From Ornithodoros turicata (taxonomy: Eukaryota; Arthropoda; Arachnida; Ixodida; Argasidae), in contig NC_088202.1 of the NCBI RefSeq assembly GCF_037126465.1, positions 34,146,213 through 34,210,212 on the forward strand: a stretch of 64,000 nt of DNA, given 5' to 3'. The notes beneath the pieces were generated by a model. It saw only the letters and a list, made by a program, of their open reading frames with translations, searched no databases and was not told the DNA's origin. Both the position numbers and the translations under genes were made by a program. Positions 33,780 to 44,869 of the stretch are shown piece by piece. Every line of letters begins with the position of its first letter. The first letter of the stretch is position 1.

Positions 33780-34035
33780 AAGGCTCTTGGGGAACAGGTA
33801 CACGGGTTGCACCCGGCCACACTGGCATTCAGGGCAACGAAGAGGCAGATTTGGCGGCTGCTGCGGTCCACCGTACTTGCAGAGCCACCATTATGCTCTC
33901 CAACGGAGATTGAAGATTCTACTTGTCTGCGTTGGTGTCACCCTTGGCCAGCCAGCAATAGCGCCATGACATCACTCAGTGGTCACTCACCCATCCAGTG
34001 GACCCGTCATCATTTTAGATGTTATAGATACAACT
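33780..34035 (+). pseudogene. I-like LINE RNase H domain fragment
   Basis: GTRVAPGHTGIQGNEEADLA then AAAVHRTCRA is the C-terminal half of a retrotransposon RNase H domain (WVPgH.Gi.GNe.AD..A). The aspartate of NEEAD is the late catalytic residue. The frame breaks soon after 33,926. It is followed by a SINE fragment and then by a C-terminal LINE segment in the same orientation, consistent with one LINE interrupted by the SINE. Confidence 0.75.
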
Positions 34036-34191
34036 TGCGGTAATCCAGAAGATGTGGGTTCGATCCCTACAGCTGGCTATCCTTTTCAGTGACTTTCATC
34101 TTTCATCGTTGATTTCTTAGGCATTTGAGGCTTTGTTTGTATCTGTCCCTTCTATGTTGTTCCAGCCTCAGAACATCAGTTTCTCTCTTGT
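34036..34191 (+). mobile_element. SINE fragment, second family (matches 21,241-21,421)
   Basis: GCGGTAATCCAGAAGATGTG then GGTTCGATCCCTACAGCTGG (B box), GGCATTTGAGGCTTTGTTTG and CTCAGAACATCAGTTT. The A-box half of the head is missing. It lies between two parts of an I-like LINE. Confidence 0.7.
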
Positions 34192-34610
34192 TTTGATCAT
34201 GTTTTGATGTTTTAGGTGGCTTCCCTGGAAGCTTTGCGTCACTTCTGCAGCGTGTACGACGATTCCTCATAATATCGAGGACTGCGACCGGTACACGTGT
34301 GAACGCCGGGTGCTTAGACGCCAACTTGACCTCCTTGACCACAGACCACTCAGCTTGCCCAAAGTCTTTAGCCCATGGAGTTCCTCTGCGCGTCAGTACC
34401 GGGCTCTTCGCTCCCTTTTTGCTTTCCTGGAAGCTACTGGCCTCCTCGAAAAGGTCTAAACAGAACTCTGGCCTGTCTTCGCTTCGCGCTCACCATTAAT
34501 TAATCCTCTCACATTAACATTTTTCAAGCGGGCTAATGTCCTGTGGCTACCACGGGGAAACATCCCATGTCATGATCACGTTTCCATCATTTATTGTTAT
34601 TGCTGCCACT
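34192..34610 (+). pseudogene. I-like LINE C-terminus and 3' UTR
   Basis: The reading frame gives DCDRYTCERRVLRRQLDLLD, then HRPLSLPKVFSPWSSSARQY and RALRSLFAFLEATGLLEKV followed by a stop. This matches the segment after the zinc cluster in I-group LINEs (LD.RPlsl.kvlGPW......ralraL..FL..tGL...l). The 3' UTR includes CTACCACGGGGAAACATCCC and TTATTGTTATTGCTGCC. With the RNase H piece at 33,780 it appears to be one element split by a SINE. Confidence 0.75.
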
Positions 34611-36734
34611 GAAACACACGCATCACTGAGACACTAAAAATATCTGGGAAATCCCAGGATTTGGACCCGAATTCGCTCTGACGCGGTTATCAACATAGCT
34701 GATCACCGAGACATTCAGTCATATGTGTACGGACTGCAGGTGCCGGAACAAGGGATTAAAAACCCATTTCGTGATAAACTGTATGACCGTTGTACAAATG
34801 GCGTGCCAGAACCCGAGCACAAGGATTACAATGACGCATGCATAATCATGCCAGCGATGTTTTGTCGCATCGCGCATCCACCGCTACCTCATGGCGGCTC
34901 ATCATCGAGCACACGTACGCAGCACGCGTGGAAAGTTTAATTATAGTGCCAGAATATTCAACGTTAGCATTCCCCGTTCCACGGTGTTCTTCATGCCTAC
35001 ACCCTTCTTTTTCATTTCAGCAGCCATCGTGCAAACAGAAACATTGATCCTGTGACCGTATCCCGGCGACCAACGCCCTCCAGAGTTATTAACACTTGAC
35101 CACCTAATTTCCTGGAATTTCGATAAGGCCCCGGAGGACGGGATGCGTTGTATGTAAGTCGATAGTGGAAACGCAATAACTTAAACACCCAGTTGTTAGA
35201 CTAAATTAGAAAGAAACTGAAAAAATATGAATATGTTATACTAAACTGTAGTTGTTCTACAAAAATAAGGGTTGTAACTTTATAATTTGGCACTCGAATT
35301 AATCACACAGGCTAAGATAGTCGCAAGAAGAAAACATCGCAAATCAATACAAGGTTGTTAGCCAAATCGAAAAGCTTAGAAAAAAAATTAGGGACGTGTG
35401 ACTACAAAACCAAATGAAAACAAAATCAAAATTAAAATTGATTAGACAGAATTAATTAATCCACTAATGAATTATACGTAATGAAGAAACGTCTCTCTGC
35501 CACCGCTGTGCAACAATTTGCATGGACTAGGGTTAAAAGCCCACTAATCATTTCGCCACGATCCTGCATCAAGCGTCCCTGCCTTGCTGGCACTTGTCGC
35601 CAGGTAACGGTAAGAGTCTTTACAGAAATGCTACTTAATGGTGCCACTTTTGTTTAAGTATGTCTATTGCTAAAGGCATGCGTACATGTGTGCGATGTTA
35701 TGTAGCGCTAGGGGGCCATACCCCGAAGTAATCAAGTTCTTGTGTTCATCTGTTCTTCAACTTGATCCTCTAATTGTCGCTCACCTTTCATATTCTCAAC
35801 GAAAGAATCATGCAGGCGTATCGATATACTTAAGAGCGCCATGGAAAGACCAGACGGACGGCACTCAATCAACCATCATCGTAGTTTTAGCGATGTCGCA
35901 TTGAAAGCAGTCTTCGATAGCTGGCCGTTAATTATTTGCTTCGGTCCCGTCACTGTGATTGTACTCGAGAACTTTCCTCTCATCCATTCCCGGGCGAAGT
36001 TTCAACATTTCCATTTTGCGACTATATTTTCCAACATTTAGTTGCACGCCAGAAGCACGAAAGGATCGATATCGTGTATTGTGTGTCTGCTTATATTACA
36101 TGCTCCAATCGTTGAGAGAGCCATCGTACTGTGTAATCTTGATCTCTCCCATCATTAAGCATCGGCATGCCTCTCCTCGTCCCATTGGAGACTCACTTTG
36201 TGTCGAAAGAGACATGTCGAAAGAGAGTCGATCTTTTTGTGCGACATTTGCTGTTGCGCGGTGGTGCTATCATGACACGCTATACACATTACACCGTCAC
36301 AGTCCTTCCGTACTTTTCCGTATTATTTTATACTAGGTATAAAGAATCGTACGAGCACTGAAATATGGCAGATTTTTATAATATGGCAAATATGGCAAAA
36401 AAAGCTTTTTATGCAATGTTAGCAGCGCTAAGCAGCAGAAGAAACTATAATAGCGGTGTACAGTATGTCATCGCGGTGGATGAGCGAAAATTTTACTAAC
36501 TGCATTGGAATGGATGGATGCGTAAAGGAAAACATGGCAGTGCATATGATTCACAAAGTGTGCTGTGTGTCTATGTGTCAGACCTTCATGGTACAATAAG
36601 TGCGCATATGAAAAGTGTTTGGAGTAAGGGATTTCACTTCTACGCACAGGCTTAATTTGAAACATATGATTTTCCTGTACGACCTTCCCGTTGGCTTCAG
36701 TGTTGGGGGAGGACGTCGTTCAAATTTACTTTTG
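34611..36734. other. No recognised gene
   Basis: AT-rich in its middle part (about 35,150-35,460). Frames up to 125 codons overlap on both strands. No repeat ends or domains recognised. Confidence 0.35.
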
Positions 36735-36957
36735 CGTTCCGTTCTCAAAATAAAGTTGTTGTTGCTGATTCGTGGAAACCGCGGGACGTACGTCATTTTG
36801 TAACAGTTAACATAACCACATGTGATATCAAAAAAAGAAAAATAAGAAGAAGAAAGAAAAGGCGTACTCCTCCCGCTTTCAACAAATGAGGGATGAGAAG
36901 GATATCATTATGAATGACGTTGGGTTCTGAGCTGGCTGTGCGGTGAGCTTCTGTTTT
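36735..36957. mobile_element. LINE tail joined to a TA foldback MITE remnant
   Basis: CTCAAAATAAAGTTGTTGTT resembles the plus-strand LINE tail. Directly after it a MITE continues with GCTGATTCGTGGAAACCGCG, ACGTACGTCATTTTGTAACA, an AGAAGAAAG-rich centre, TCCCGCTTTCAACAAATGAG and GTGCGGTGAGCTTCTGTTTT. The left arm of the MITE is missing. Confidence 0.5.
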
Positions 36958-37099
36958 TAGATTGCATGCGGGGAAAGACGTCGATGCAAACGCAAATACA
37001 TGAAATTCTCGGGTAAACATAAACAAGCCCCCGACACAACTTCCGGTGTCACGAAGACTGCCGGTCCTTCCGTGACTAAGGACGCTCGAAACCAGCTGC

Positions 37100-37335
37100 C
37101 ATGCAGAATTATAACTTTCGCTTTCCTGGTTTGTTGAAAATGGGAGCCGTACGCCTTTCTGTGGTAATTTGAAGTGTCACAAAAGGCCGTATAAGACCGT
37201 CTCACTCCTCAAGTCAGAAGCGATAACTGTATCAATCGGCAGAGTGGTTGGCGCAGAGCCTTGTTTGCTATGAAACCGGATGCCGTTTTGGCACCAAATC
37301 GGAAGCAGTAAAAACAGCAAGCATACCATACTGCA
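37100..37335. mobile_element. MITE subfamily 2 copy (matches 9795-10,010)
   Basis: TTCCTGGTTTGTTGAAAATG, GCCGTACGCCTTTCTGTGGT, AAGTCAGAAGCGATAACTGT, ATCAATCGGCAGAGTGGTTG and GGCACCAAATCGGAAGCAGT follow the same order as at 9795. Confidence 0.65.
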
Positions 37336-37868
37336 TGTGCTATTGCATCGACATGTATGCAAGCAAAGACGTGAAAGATACGTAAAGGTTAAAGCGTACT
37401 GTGTATTCTTGATCTCTCCCATCGCCGAGTGAAAGATGTCATTACCTTGACATTAATACGAAGGGAACGGGAACCATCGGTTTCGGTTGTTCGCGAGTGT
37501 TGAGAGAAAGAAACCGCAGTTAACGCTCTCCCTCTTCCTCTGCTTCTCGAGAATGCGGAGCGGACTCTCATTGGTCTCCTGAAACGATCTGTCCAACCAT
37601 CGCGGGAAATCGTTTGAGGCGACCAATCAGAGGCCCCTCCGCATGGTCGCGCTCCTTGAAAAGCAGAGGGAGAGGGAAAGCAGACATTGCGGCTCCTTTC
37701 GCTCATAAATCACGAACGGTGCAACTGACGGATTCCGTTCCTCTTGTATTCCACAATATTTTTTTTGCACTTTAACGGTTGTGACCAAGCTCTGCGTGAA
37801 AACTAGCGGAGAACTTCGGGCCGGATCTTCAACTTGACGTTATCCCATAACGCACGTTAAATGCATCG
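37336..37868. other. No recognised gene
   Basis: A partly self-complementary GC-rich patch around 37,490-37,700 (GAGAATGCGGAGCGGACTCT, GGCCCCTCCGCATGGTCGCG). No domain. Confidence 0.35.
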
Positions 37869-37880
37869 CTTCGGCCCGTG

Positions 37881-38110
37881 GAGGTGGTGGTGGTGGTGCT
37901 GGTGAAAGGGCTCGGCGTTGTCGGCCTCACAGAGATGGGCAACCTAACGACTGACGCCCTGGGGGAATGTGCGTCCTGGGCCGACTTCTAAGGGAACTGT
38001 ATCAACATATGTCTGAAAGCGCCTTAGGAGAACCCAGGAAAAACCCCAGACAGCACAGCCGGCACCGGGATTCGAACCCGGGTATATCCCAGTCTCGGCC
38101 CTACTTCCTA
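37881..38110 (-). mobile_element. tRNA-SINE with exact 12-bp TSD
   Basis: The minus strand reads tRNA B-box region (complement of GGATTCGAACCCGGGTATAT), GCTGTGCTGTCTGGGG, then the tail ending in (CCA)n. CTTCGGCCCGTG flanks it at 37,869-37,880 and 38,111-38,122, an exact duplication expected for target-primed insertion. The 5' half of the tRNA head is missing. Confidence 0.85.
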
Positions 38111-38122
38111 CTTCGGCCCGTG

Positions 38123-38169
38123 GTGGTGGTGGTGAAAGGACTTGCCGTTGTCGGCCTCACCGTCGGCCG
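38123..38169 (-). mobile_element. Second, truncated SINE tail at the same target
   Basis: GTGGTGGTGGTGAAAGGACT then TGCCGTTGTCGGCCTCAC is the same SINE tail, cut after about 40 bases. A third copy of TCGGCCCGTG follows at 38,170-38,179. Confidence 0.7.
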
Positions 38170-38179
38170 TCGGCCCGTG

Positions 38180-39109
38180 ATTTGCCACGAGCTCTCGCGG
38201 GAGCCTATCAAAGCGGCTTTGGAGCGCGCGAACTTTAAATAGAACGATAACTTTCGCTATGTGAAAGTTGAAGATAGGGGCCTTGGAGAGAATAAAACTT
38301 ATCTACGGAGCGATGTTGGAATGTCACGAATACCAAGATTGGGACTCAGCTCAAATACGGTCTGAAAATCCAGCTGTTCCCTTGCGGTCGGAGCTGTCTC
38401 GGGAAGTAAATATACGAATTATCATTATTAAGTTCAGCTGTGGTTTACGCGATCATTGCTGTTACCGAGAAGAATCCACTTAGATAGGAATCTGGAGATC
38501 ATCATCACTGGAAACCGCTCCGTCACTGCTCTCTACTTCCTCTCCTCCTACTTATTTTATTTCTGATTATCTTTATTATCATTTTAGCTACTCAAGTGTG
38601 AGAGCGGTGGGGTAAACTGTCCATCCTTCACGCGACTTGCCTCGTCATTTCGTTTTCCGTCCCATCATAATCATCATTAGAATGGAATCGGAACAAATGC
38701 AGTGTAGTGACCTATGTAAGCTTTTACTGTTGCTGCACTAGTAAATATGGAGTGCATCTTGCGACGTGCAGTAATAAGAAATTTAAATACGAAAACGATA
38801 CAGGTACGTATACGGGTACTACTCACAATGTCAAGTGAGTGAAGTGAATCAAGTGAGCATCGAAAATAGGTTGTAAGAGCAATGACATTGTTAGCAATTG
38901 TTCCCGTTGTCGACTCAAAAGGGAAGCAGTTAGTCTAGGACACCTGAGCCCCCCCCCCCCCCCCCCCCGGCAGGAAAGACAAGGAACGAGTAAAAATGAG
39001 GGATAGCTCATGCATTTGCGGGATTACTAGGCGCCACCTTTGAGTTCCGCTTTCTTCGTGATGTTGCTATGTATCAAAATCTTATGTCCACTTGGATCTC
39101 CCGTAAACT
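38180..39109. other. No gene; 20-base C tract
   Basis: A run of 20 C lies at 38,949-38,968. Otherwise short frames only and no element ends. Confidence 0.4.
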
Positions 39110-39330
39110 GTTTACGGCGCGGAACGCCCGATGCAATGACTTAAGGATGCCGTAGCCCGAGCACTCTGAGGACATTGAAATGCTGGTTTTCCAGTGCTGA
39201 CAACTGCAAAAGGCGCCAGGATATACTGTGGTGTTGACATGACATTAAGATGTGCTCCACGTCCTCCACAACACCACATGTTCAGACTGCTTTGTGGAGG
39301 CCGCTTTGCCGATCTCGTGTAACAAGCGAC
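39110..39330 (-). pseudogene. LINE C-terminal zinc-cluster fragment
   Basis: On the minus strand, CGVVEDVEHILMSCQHHSIS then ALENQHFNVLRVLG follows the CG.vE..eHilm.C..y pattern of I/R1-group ORF2 ends. An upstream in-frame stop (KAV-stop-TCG) and loss of the first cysteine pair show decay. Confidence 0.6.
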
Positions 39331-40800
39331 GACTATAAGTGACGTTAATATACCTACAGTTAGGTTGTATTGTTCGTATTGATTACATATAACATATGTC
39401 ATGTTTGTATACTTAGTTTATACATGCTAGAAGCAATGAAGAGACACTGAAGTCGTGTTGTCGAAAATGTTTATTACGTTTAAATACTAATAGAAGATAA
39501 AATAAGGGAAAGTTATAACTAGGGGCTTACGTTCCGAACAACGGCCGTCTTCAAAAGGACAGACATATTCCATACATACCTACACTTAGGTCATATTGTA
39601 TTGTTCATATTGATTACATACTATATTGTTTATAGAACAAAGTTATTGCTGTGAAAACGAACCTCGTTCTCTCGAGTTTGCCACCCCAGAGTGCATTAAT
39701 TCTGCCTGAAAAACAAACCAAGCTTTCCTAGCCACTCTATAAGCTTGTGTTCCTGCAAAAATACCTTAGAAACGTCACACCGTCCTCTCCATTTCTACAC
39801 CACCTGATTTTCGAAGCTACACCGAACAACATAAGCAATCTGACTCCACAAAAGATGACTACTGGGAGAACACAAAAGCGCAGAATCCGCTCACGGTGCC
39901 CTCTATGCTCCAGCGGCGGAACGCATTATGCCACGCGCCTCCTCTCTTTAAAAGTGAAAACGGCGGCCATGTTCTCGCGTGTAGAATCGATTCCCGTCTG
40001 TGTCCACGAGCCAACGCACGCGCGCACGGCTTGCGCCTTGAACTCGCGTGTTCAGGATCAAACGAGCGGGGCCGCTTCATAACGACGTCCTAAATGAGAC
40101 CGGTGCCAGTGATGGCTGCAGCAGCAACGGTCGTTGACTCCGTTTGTCGGTGTGTTTACCGGTGAAGCGATCCTCGCCGAGTGGACCGGGTTGGGGGATC
40201 TGTTTGTGTGAACTCGACGTACGTTATTGAGGGCGAGATTTACAGGCCTGATTGGCTATAAATGGAGATTCCAGGGAGGTCACTCGGGGCTATGTTGGAA
40301 GGGCTTTTGCGAAACGTACTGACGCACGTAAGGAAGCAGTTGAAATGCGTGTGGGAGGTAAAAGGTGGTTTATGTTTTGACGCACTCACTACTTATTTTA
40401 ATGAAACCGGCCAGATATTCCGGCCAAGTGCGCGGGTGAGATTTTTGTGTCATCTTGTGTGACCTTTCTTGTTTAAGAGAAACAAGCTGTGGATTACTTT
40501 TCAATCTCAGCAAGGAACGCAACCATGTCAGTGATCGCAGTTTGAACTCGTACAGAAGTACAGCTCTCAAAGCAGCTTTATATTTCAACCAATTATATGA
40601 AACGACAGCGTTGCGGTGTCCACCCACTTCATATTAAAAGTGTTACAATGTTTCATTTAGTTATTCTTTTTAAAGCGCACGAGTCACTGCGGTGACGTTT
40701 TCTCGCGGTCTCTCTCCACAGTACGATGTAGAAATAAATCATTTCATTTCATTTCATTCGTGACTAGTTACAACATGTTCATGAAGGGACTTCTGTCGTT
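39331..40800. other. No recognised gene
   Basis: Short frames only. An ATTTC microsatellite lies at 40,738-40,757. No repeat ends. Confidence 0.35.
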
Positions 40801-40840
40801 CACCCTTAAAACTGAACTTGGCCGCAAAACACTCCTACCC
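40801..40840. mobile_element. TA foldback MITE left-end fragment
   Basis: CACCCTTAAAACTGAACTTG then GCCGCAAAACACTCCTACCC is the first 40 bases of the family. It stops within its conserved CTCCTAGCC block, where the next copy starts with TACACTC. Confidence 0.65.
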
Positions 40841-41308
40841 TACACTCTTAAAAATAAACTTCACCTGATAGCACACTCCCAGCCAATCATCGTTCCGAAT
40901 GACATCGTTCCTTCACCCGAATTGTTGAAAATGGGAAACTTCACGCTCCTAGTCAACCATCATTCCGAATGATATCATTCTGTGCATTGATTTGTTGAAA
41001 ATGGGAGGAGGCGCCTATCTGGGACAGATTATCTCGTCCGAGATAGGCGCTCCCCCCCCCCCCCCTGTTTTGAACAAATCATGACACAGAATGATATCAT
41101 TCGGTATGATGGTTGGCTTGGAGCGTGCTATGTGGTGAAGGTCTGTTTTAACAGTGTACGCGTTTTTTGTGACAATTATGCACTGCATAATTGTCTCGAA
41201 AATGGCGTACGACTACCGTTTCCAGCAAATCAGGCGAGCGAACGATGTTTTTTGTTGGTTGGCCAGGAGCATGCTGTGCGGCAAAGTTCTGTTTTAGGAG
41301 TGTACCGT
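40841..41308. mobile_element. TA foldback MITE, outer copy
   Basis: The left arm is TACACTCTTAAAAATAAACT to TTGTTGAAAATGGG at about 40,934. The copy resumes after the inner element with CGCGTTTTTTGTGACAATTA (41,159 on) and continues to TTCTGTTTTAGGAGTGTA at about 41,305. The missing join GGCGTA/CGCG is the conserved centre of the GGCGTACGCC module, so the inner copy used that TA. Confidence 0.75.
40931..41159. mobile_element. TA foldback MITE, inner copy, left tip lost
   Basis: It begins abruptly with AACTTCACGCTCCTAGTCAA and ends GTCTGTTTTAACAGTGTA. The arms carry CATTCCGAATGATATCATTC and GAATGATATCATTCGGTATG. The inner module is AGGAGGCGCCTATCTGGGAC, with a 14-base C tract in the mirrored arm (41,052-41,065). 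About 18 bases of its left tip and the flanking TA are deleted. Confidence 0.75.
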
Positions 41309-41549
41309 AATCCCGAATGACATCGAAAAGCAGCATGAACACGTGACACATTGCGCGTGACGCGGGGTTCGCCCTCCAGGTACCGCTCGAAGGGCGCCGT
41401 GCACCTGGGGTATAACGTGACCCTCCTAACGGGTGCCCCATCACTCGCTAGCTCGCTAGACGTGTAAACAATCAAGCAAGGACAAAGCAATTTGTGCGTG
41501 TGTGCCGTCCTGTGTTAGTCCCTTCGTTAGTCGCGCTTATCAAAGAATG
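41309..41549. other. Spacer
   Basis: Contains the patch ACGTGACACATTGCGCGTGA, also present in the interruption of the MITE at about 6006-6025. No gene. Confidence 0.4.
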
Positions 41550-41735
41550 GGTGAGCAATTAATCCCCCTGATTTGTCGAAAACGCGGGAAGTACGCATTT
41601 TTGTGACCCGTACGCAGTCATGTTAATTGTCAGAAAATGGCGTACGCCCCACGTTTTCCACAAATCATGAGTGATAACGCTATCATCCCGTGCAATGGTT
41701 TGCTTTCAGCGTGTTATCTGGTAAAATTTTTACGC
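41550..41735. mobile_element. TA foldback MITE, inner part
   Basis: CTGATTTGTCGAAAACGCGG, AAGTACGCATTTTTGTGACC, GAAAATGGCGTACGCCCCAC and GGTTTGCTTTCAGCGTGTTA retain both inner arms. The left tip is missing. Confidence 0.6.
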
Positions 41736-42305
41736 TATGAGAGGAGTCTCACAGCGTAAAAATGGCGACCGTACAGTGCTTTTCGTAAAGATAAATGAAC
41801 AAAGCATGAGAAAGTGTTGCTTTCAAAAAGGGGGAGGGGGGGGGGGCATCTGCAGTGTGCCTACAGGCAGTGATCATTTTACCTCCCTTTTTCTTTTTCA
41901 ATTGCTTTTTTGCCTTAGAGTTTTTCGAAGCCACCAACCTGACTGGAGCACAAACAAATGCGAGTGATAAAACAGCAGAGCCTATTGCTGCTCCATTTGT
42001 GGCTGCAGTTCTGAGTATGAAGATCAAAGACCGATGAGGTTTGTTAGTTACAGAATTCAACACTTTGAAACAAGAAACCTCTAAAAATTGACAGCCAGGT
42101 AGCATTTCCACTACTGGCTAATCACTCCATATCCCGGAGCAATGATTTATCATCGTAACGCGTAACTACTTATACCAAGTAAGTCGAAGCTGTTCTCATA
42201 CTTCCATATTCACGTTCTAACAAACGGGCATCCAGAAATCAATGCACACGCCGCGAAATTAATGAATATGTAATGATGTAATAGTAATATAGTCTAATGT
42301 ATATA
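41736..42305. other. No recognised gene
   Basis: An 11-base G tract at about 41,836-41,846; otherwise short frames on both strands. Confidence 0.35.
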
Positions 42306-43183
42306 CAGTCGACCCCCGTTTATCCGGACTTCATTTATCCGGATCCCGCGGTATCCGGACAAAAGGCACGGGAACGGATTTTCCTCATTTTGTTCTCGTT
42401 TATCCGGACTTCAGCTTCCGGACTCAGACAAGAATTCCAGGGAACGAAAGTCGAAAATTCTTGTAATCCAGCTTCAGTTATCCGGACTACCGTGAGTAAG
42501 AGGAGACGCTGACCCCGCTTCGTCACCCTTTTCGCTGTTTTGGGGTTATTCCCGTCACACTTCAGGGACCTGCATTCCTCCGTAGGGGAGACAACCGTGC
42601 ACGATGACCCCCTTTTCTATTTGTGTGCGTTGGGTCACGTTGACCAGTCGAGTCATTTGGAAATATCTGGAGCAACTGTCCGGTTCTAGAGGGGAAAACT
42701 CCAACCCGAGGGCCTGCTGCTTACGGCCCGTTGAGCTGCGATCTCTGATGCAGAGACTCACTGCGACTGCCGTAGATGATGCTGCGGTTTCTGACTACGT
42801 TGACGTTGATAAGGATGATGACGCGTGTGCAGCTATGACTGATGACGGTGTGATTGCTGCTGTTGCCTCCGATCATGTGCGGCAAGACGGTGCCGATGAC
42901 GCCAGTGAGAAACAAGGCTCGGACATTGACACTTTGCGACCGCACTGACATTCTTCGAGCAGCGCAACATGCAGCGTGGCTCAACTCAATGCAATTAGCA
43001 AAAGTTTGCAGGAATCGAGTGCCTACACTACTATGTAACAGCTGCCATTGACGAGATTTCTGTGTTTTAATTAAACCTTGCTCTGTAGGACGTTTGTATT
43101 CGGTCGTTTCATTTATCCGGATGCCCCGGTATCCGGACGATTTCGCCGGGAACGGCACTGTCCGGATAAACGGGGGTCGACTG
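42306..43183 (+). mobile_element. Tigger/pogo-like element, internally deleted
   Basis: Inverted ends CAGTCGACCCCCGTTTATCC(GGAC) and the complementary (GTCC)GGATAAACGGGGGTCGACTG are flanked by TA (42,304-42,305 and 43,184-43,185). TATCCGGA recurs near the ends (about 42,330, 42,349, 42,401, 42,480, 43,114 and 43,130), likely transposase-binding repeats. A frame to about 42,947 reads VSDYVDVDKDDDACAAMTDD and GVIAAVASD, resembling the acidic C-terminus of Tigger transposases. The catalytic core is gone, so the 878-bp copy is non-autonomous. Confidence 0.85.
42604..42948 (+). pseudogene. Tigger transposase C-terminal remnant
   Basis: The 114-codon plus frame has a basic, unrecognised first half, then VDDAAVSDYVDVDKDDDACA, AMTDDGVIAAVASDHV and QDGADDASE. 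This acidic segment followed by a short helical tail (other frame: TDILRAAQHAAWLNSMQ, 42,940-42,990) is like the end of pogo/Tigger transposases, where the nuclear CENP-B and DDE domains come earlier. Those domains are absent. Confidence 0.55.
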
Positions 43184-43383
43184 TAATATGTATATGTATT
43201 TAATATAACAAAATATAATATAGTGATATCATATATGCATCTATATGTCATATCATGCGCACGTATCCCCGTAGAAGCCCGTACGGAACCTTTCTTCCCT
43301 CCGGGCTGTTGACCCACAATTCGCATGAACCTTTAAACACGTCACACCTAACCCTTTAAATACCATGCCCATGATGAGAACGG

Positions 43384-43445
43384 TGCCCAGAAGAAGAACA
43401 GTCTCTGTTCGAAATATCGGCGGCTTCTGTCCTGAGGCAACTCCC
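43384..43445. repeat. Single arm of the 11,040-11,162 inverted repeat
   Basis: GGTGCCCAGAAGAAGAACAG then TCTCTGTTCGAAATATCGGC and CTGTCCTGAGGCA match the right arm of the hairpin at 11,100-11,162, so the sequence is dispersed. Confidence 0.55.
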
Positions 43446-44869
43446 TTCCTACATCTCCACCGGTTCGCTGGATTTCTACTCATCTATATCATGTGCACAG
43501 TTCTTCTCTCCCATCTCTGTTCACGTTGTTAACTACAGACTAGTATTTTTCCCTAACTCCTGTGTAAGACGATGCTGTCGTCGAAACGTTGACCCCCTTA
43601 TGTAATGCTAATTTCGCCGTGGTCTAGTGTTACGAGTTTTAAAATGCAATACATTGTAGTCTCGTACCAGTTCCTTAAAGCTTCTGAGCCCCTTCGCTAC
43701 ATTTTGCATATAATATATATATATATATATACGTATATATATGACGTATGAAAGAGGAGGTGCCCAGCGCGCGCAATAAACATACGTTCGTTCTCCGGTT
43801 CACTGATTGCTACGTTCCTTCGTCACAGATACATATAATGTAATATACATTACACGTTACGATTGTTGCAGTGATTACGTTTCAACTCCCCCAAATTTAA
43901 TTCGTCGCACCCGTTACGAATACGACAAGCTTAAAGCTCATTGAACCTGAAAGCGCCACGTATGGATGCGGACCAGAGTCTCGGGGTGGTTCCTCCATAA
44001 GCAGCACGCGAGAAGGCTGGAGTTGTGAAAACATAGCAGAAAGGACGACTACGCTCTGGCGACGATCCTCGTTTTCATGAGATCTGACTTCCCGCCCCAT
44101 TTGCTTCATGCGCCATCATAAACACAGGAAGAGAAGTCATTACTTCACCCAGAGTGAGCTACCCGGTTGTTAATTCTTAAGGGTCTGGGACGTCTGTCCA
44201 GGGGCAAATTCGATTAACCCGAGAGCCCTCCTCACTAATTCGTCCCCGTTCCTGTTTCTTATTCCCACTGCTCTTCTGGCTATTTGCGTGCATCAAAAGG
44301 GCGGGTTTTACAGCTGCACATTTGGGAAACGGCCCTAGGCAAATTGCGTGCTTCCTCAGATAAAGGCTGCGGTATGATGTGACGCAGGATCTTAATTTGT
44401 TTTCTTTCCTTGCGTCTCAGATCGTTTTAGAAGTTTACAGCGGAACGGGCTGTTAATAAAAAGAACGAGTGAGGGATGACAGACTGCCCGCGATGGTTAA
44501 CGTCCTTTTTGCTTTTCTAGGCCTGATATCTGTTGGACGAGTAAGTAATTTTACTGCTGTTGACTACTGCTCCGCTACTCCGAACAGCGCTTGTTGGTGA
44601 AATTTCCCTCTCGTGAGTACAGTTTTCTTGACAACCTATGCGAACGTTGGAAACAAAGAGCGTGAAGCCGAAATCTCCATTTTATTTTTCCAGAAGATCA
44701 AATGAAGATTCAGGATTTCAGGATTTTCAGGATTATTTGTGTCAGGTAAAAGATACAAAATTCAATTGGACCGTGAGGGCAAGCCCTATGATACGGTCCT
44801 GTCACAACAAGAACACAATCCTATACACATAAAAAGAGAGAAGAGAGAAAAAGAATCGTGCAATAAATG
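43446..44869. other. No gene; AT microsatellite
   Basis: A TATATATA tract spans about 43,711-43,731. GATGCTGTCGTCGAAACG at 43,571-43,588 resembles retroelement 3' sequences but is too short to name. Confidence 0.35.

Noticed and set aside
42721..43326. 201-codon minus frame across a Tigger-like element
   Set aside because: It crosses the terminal repeat and runs antisense to the transposase remnant.
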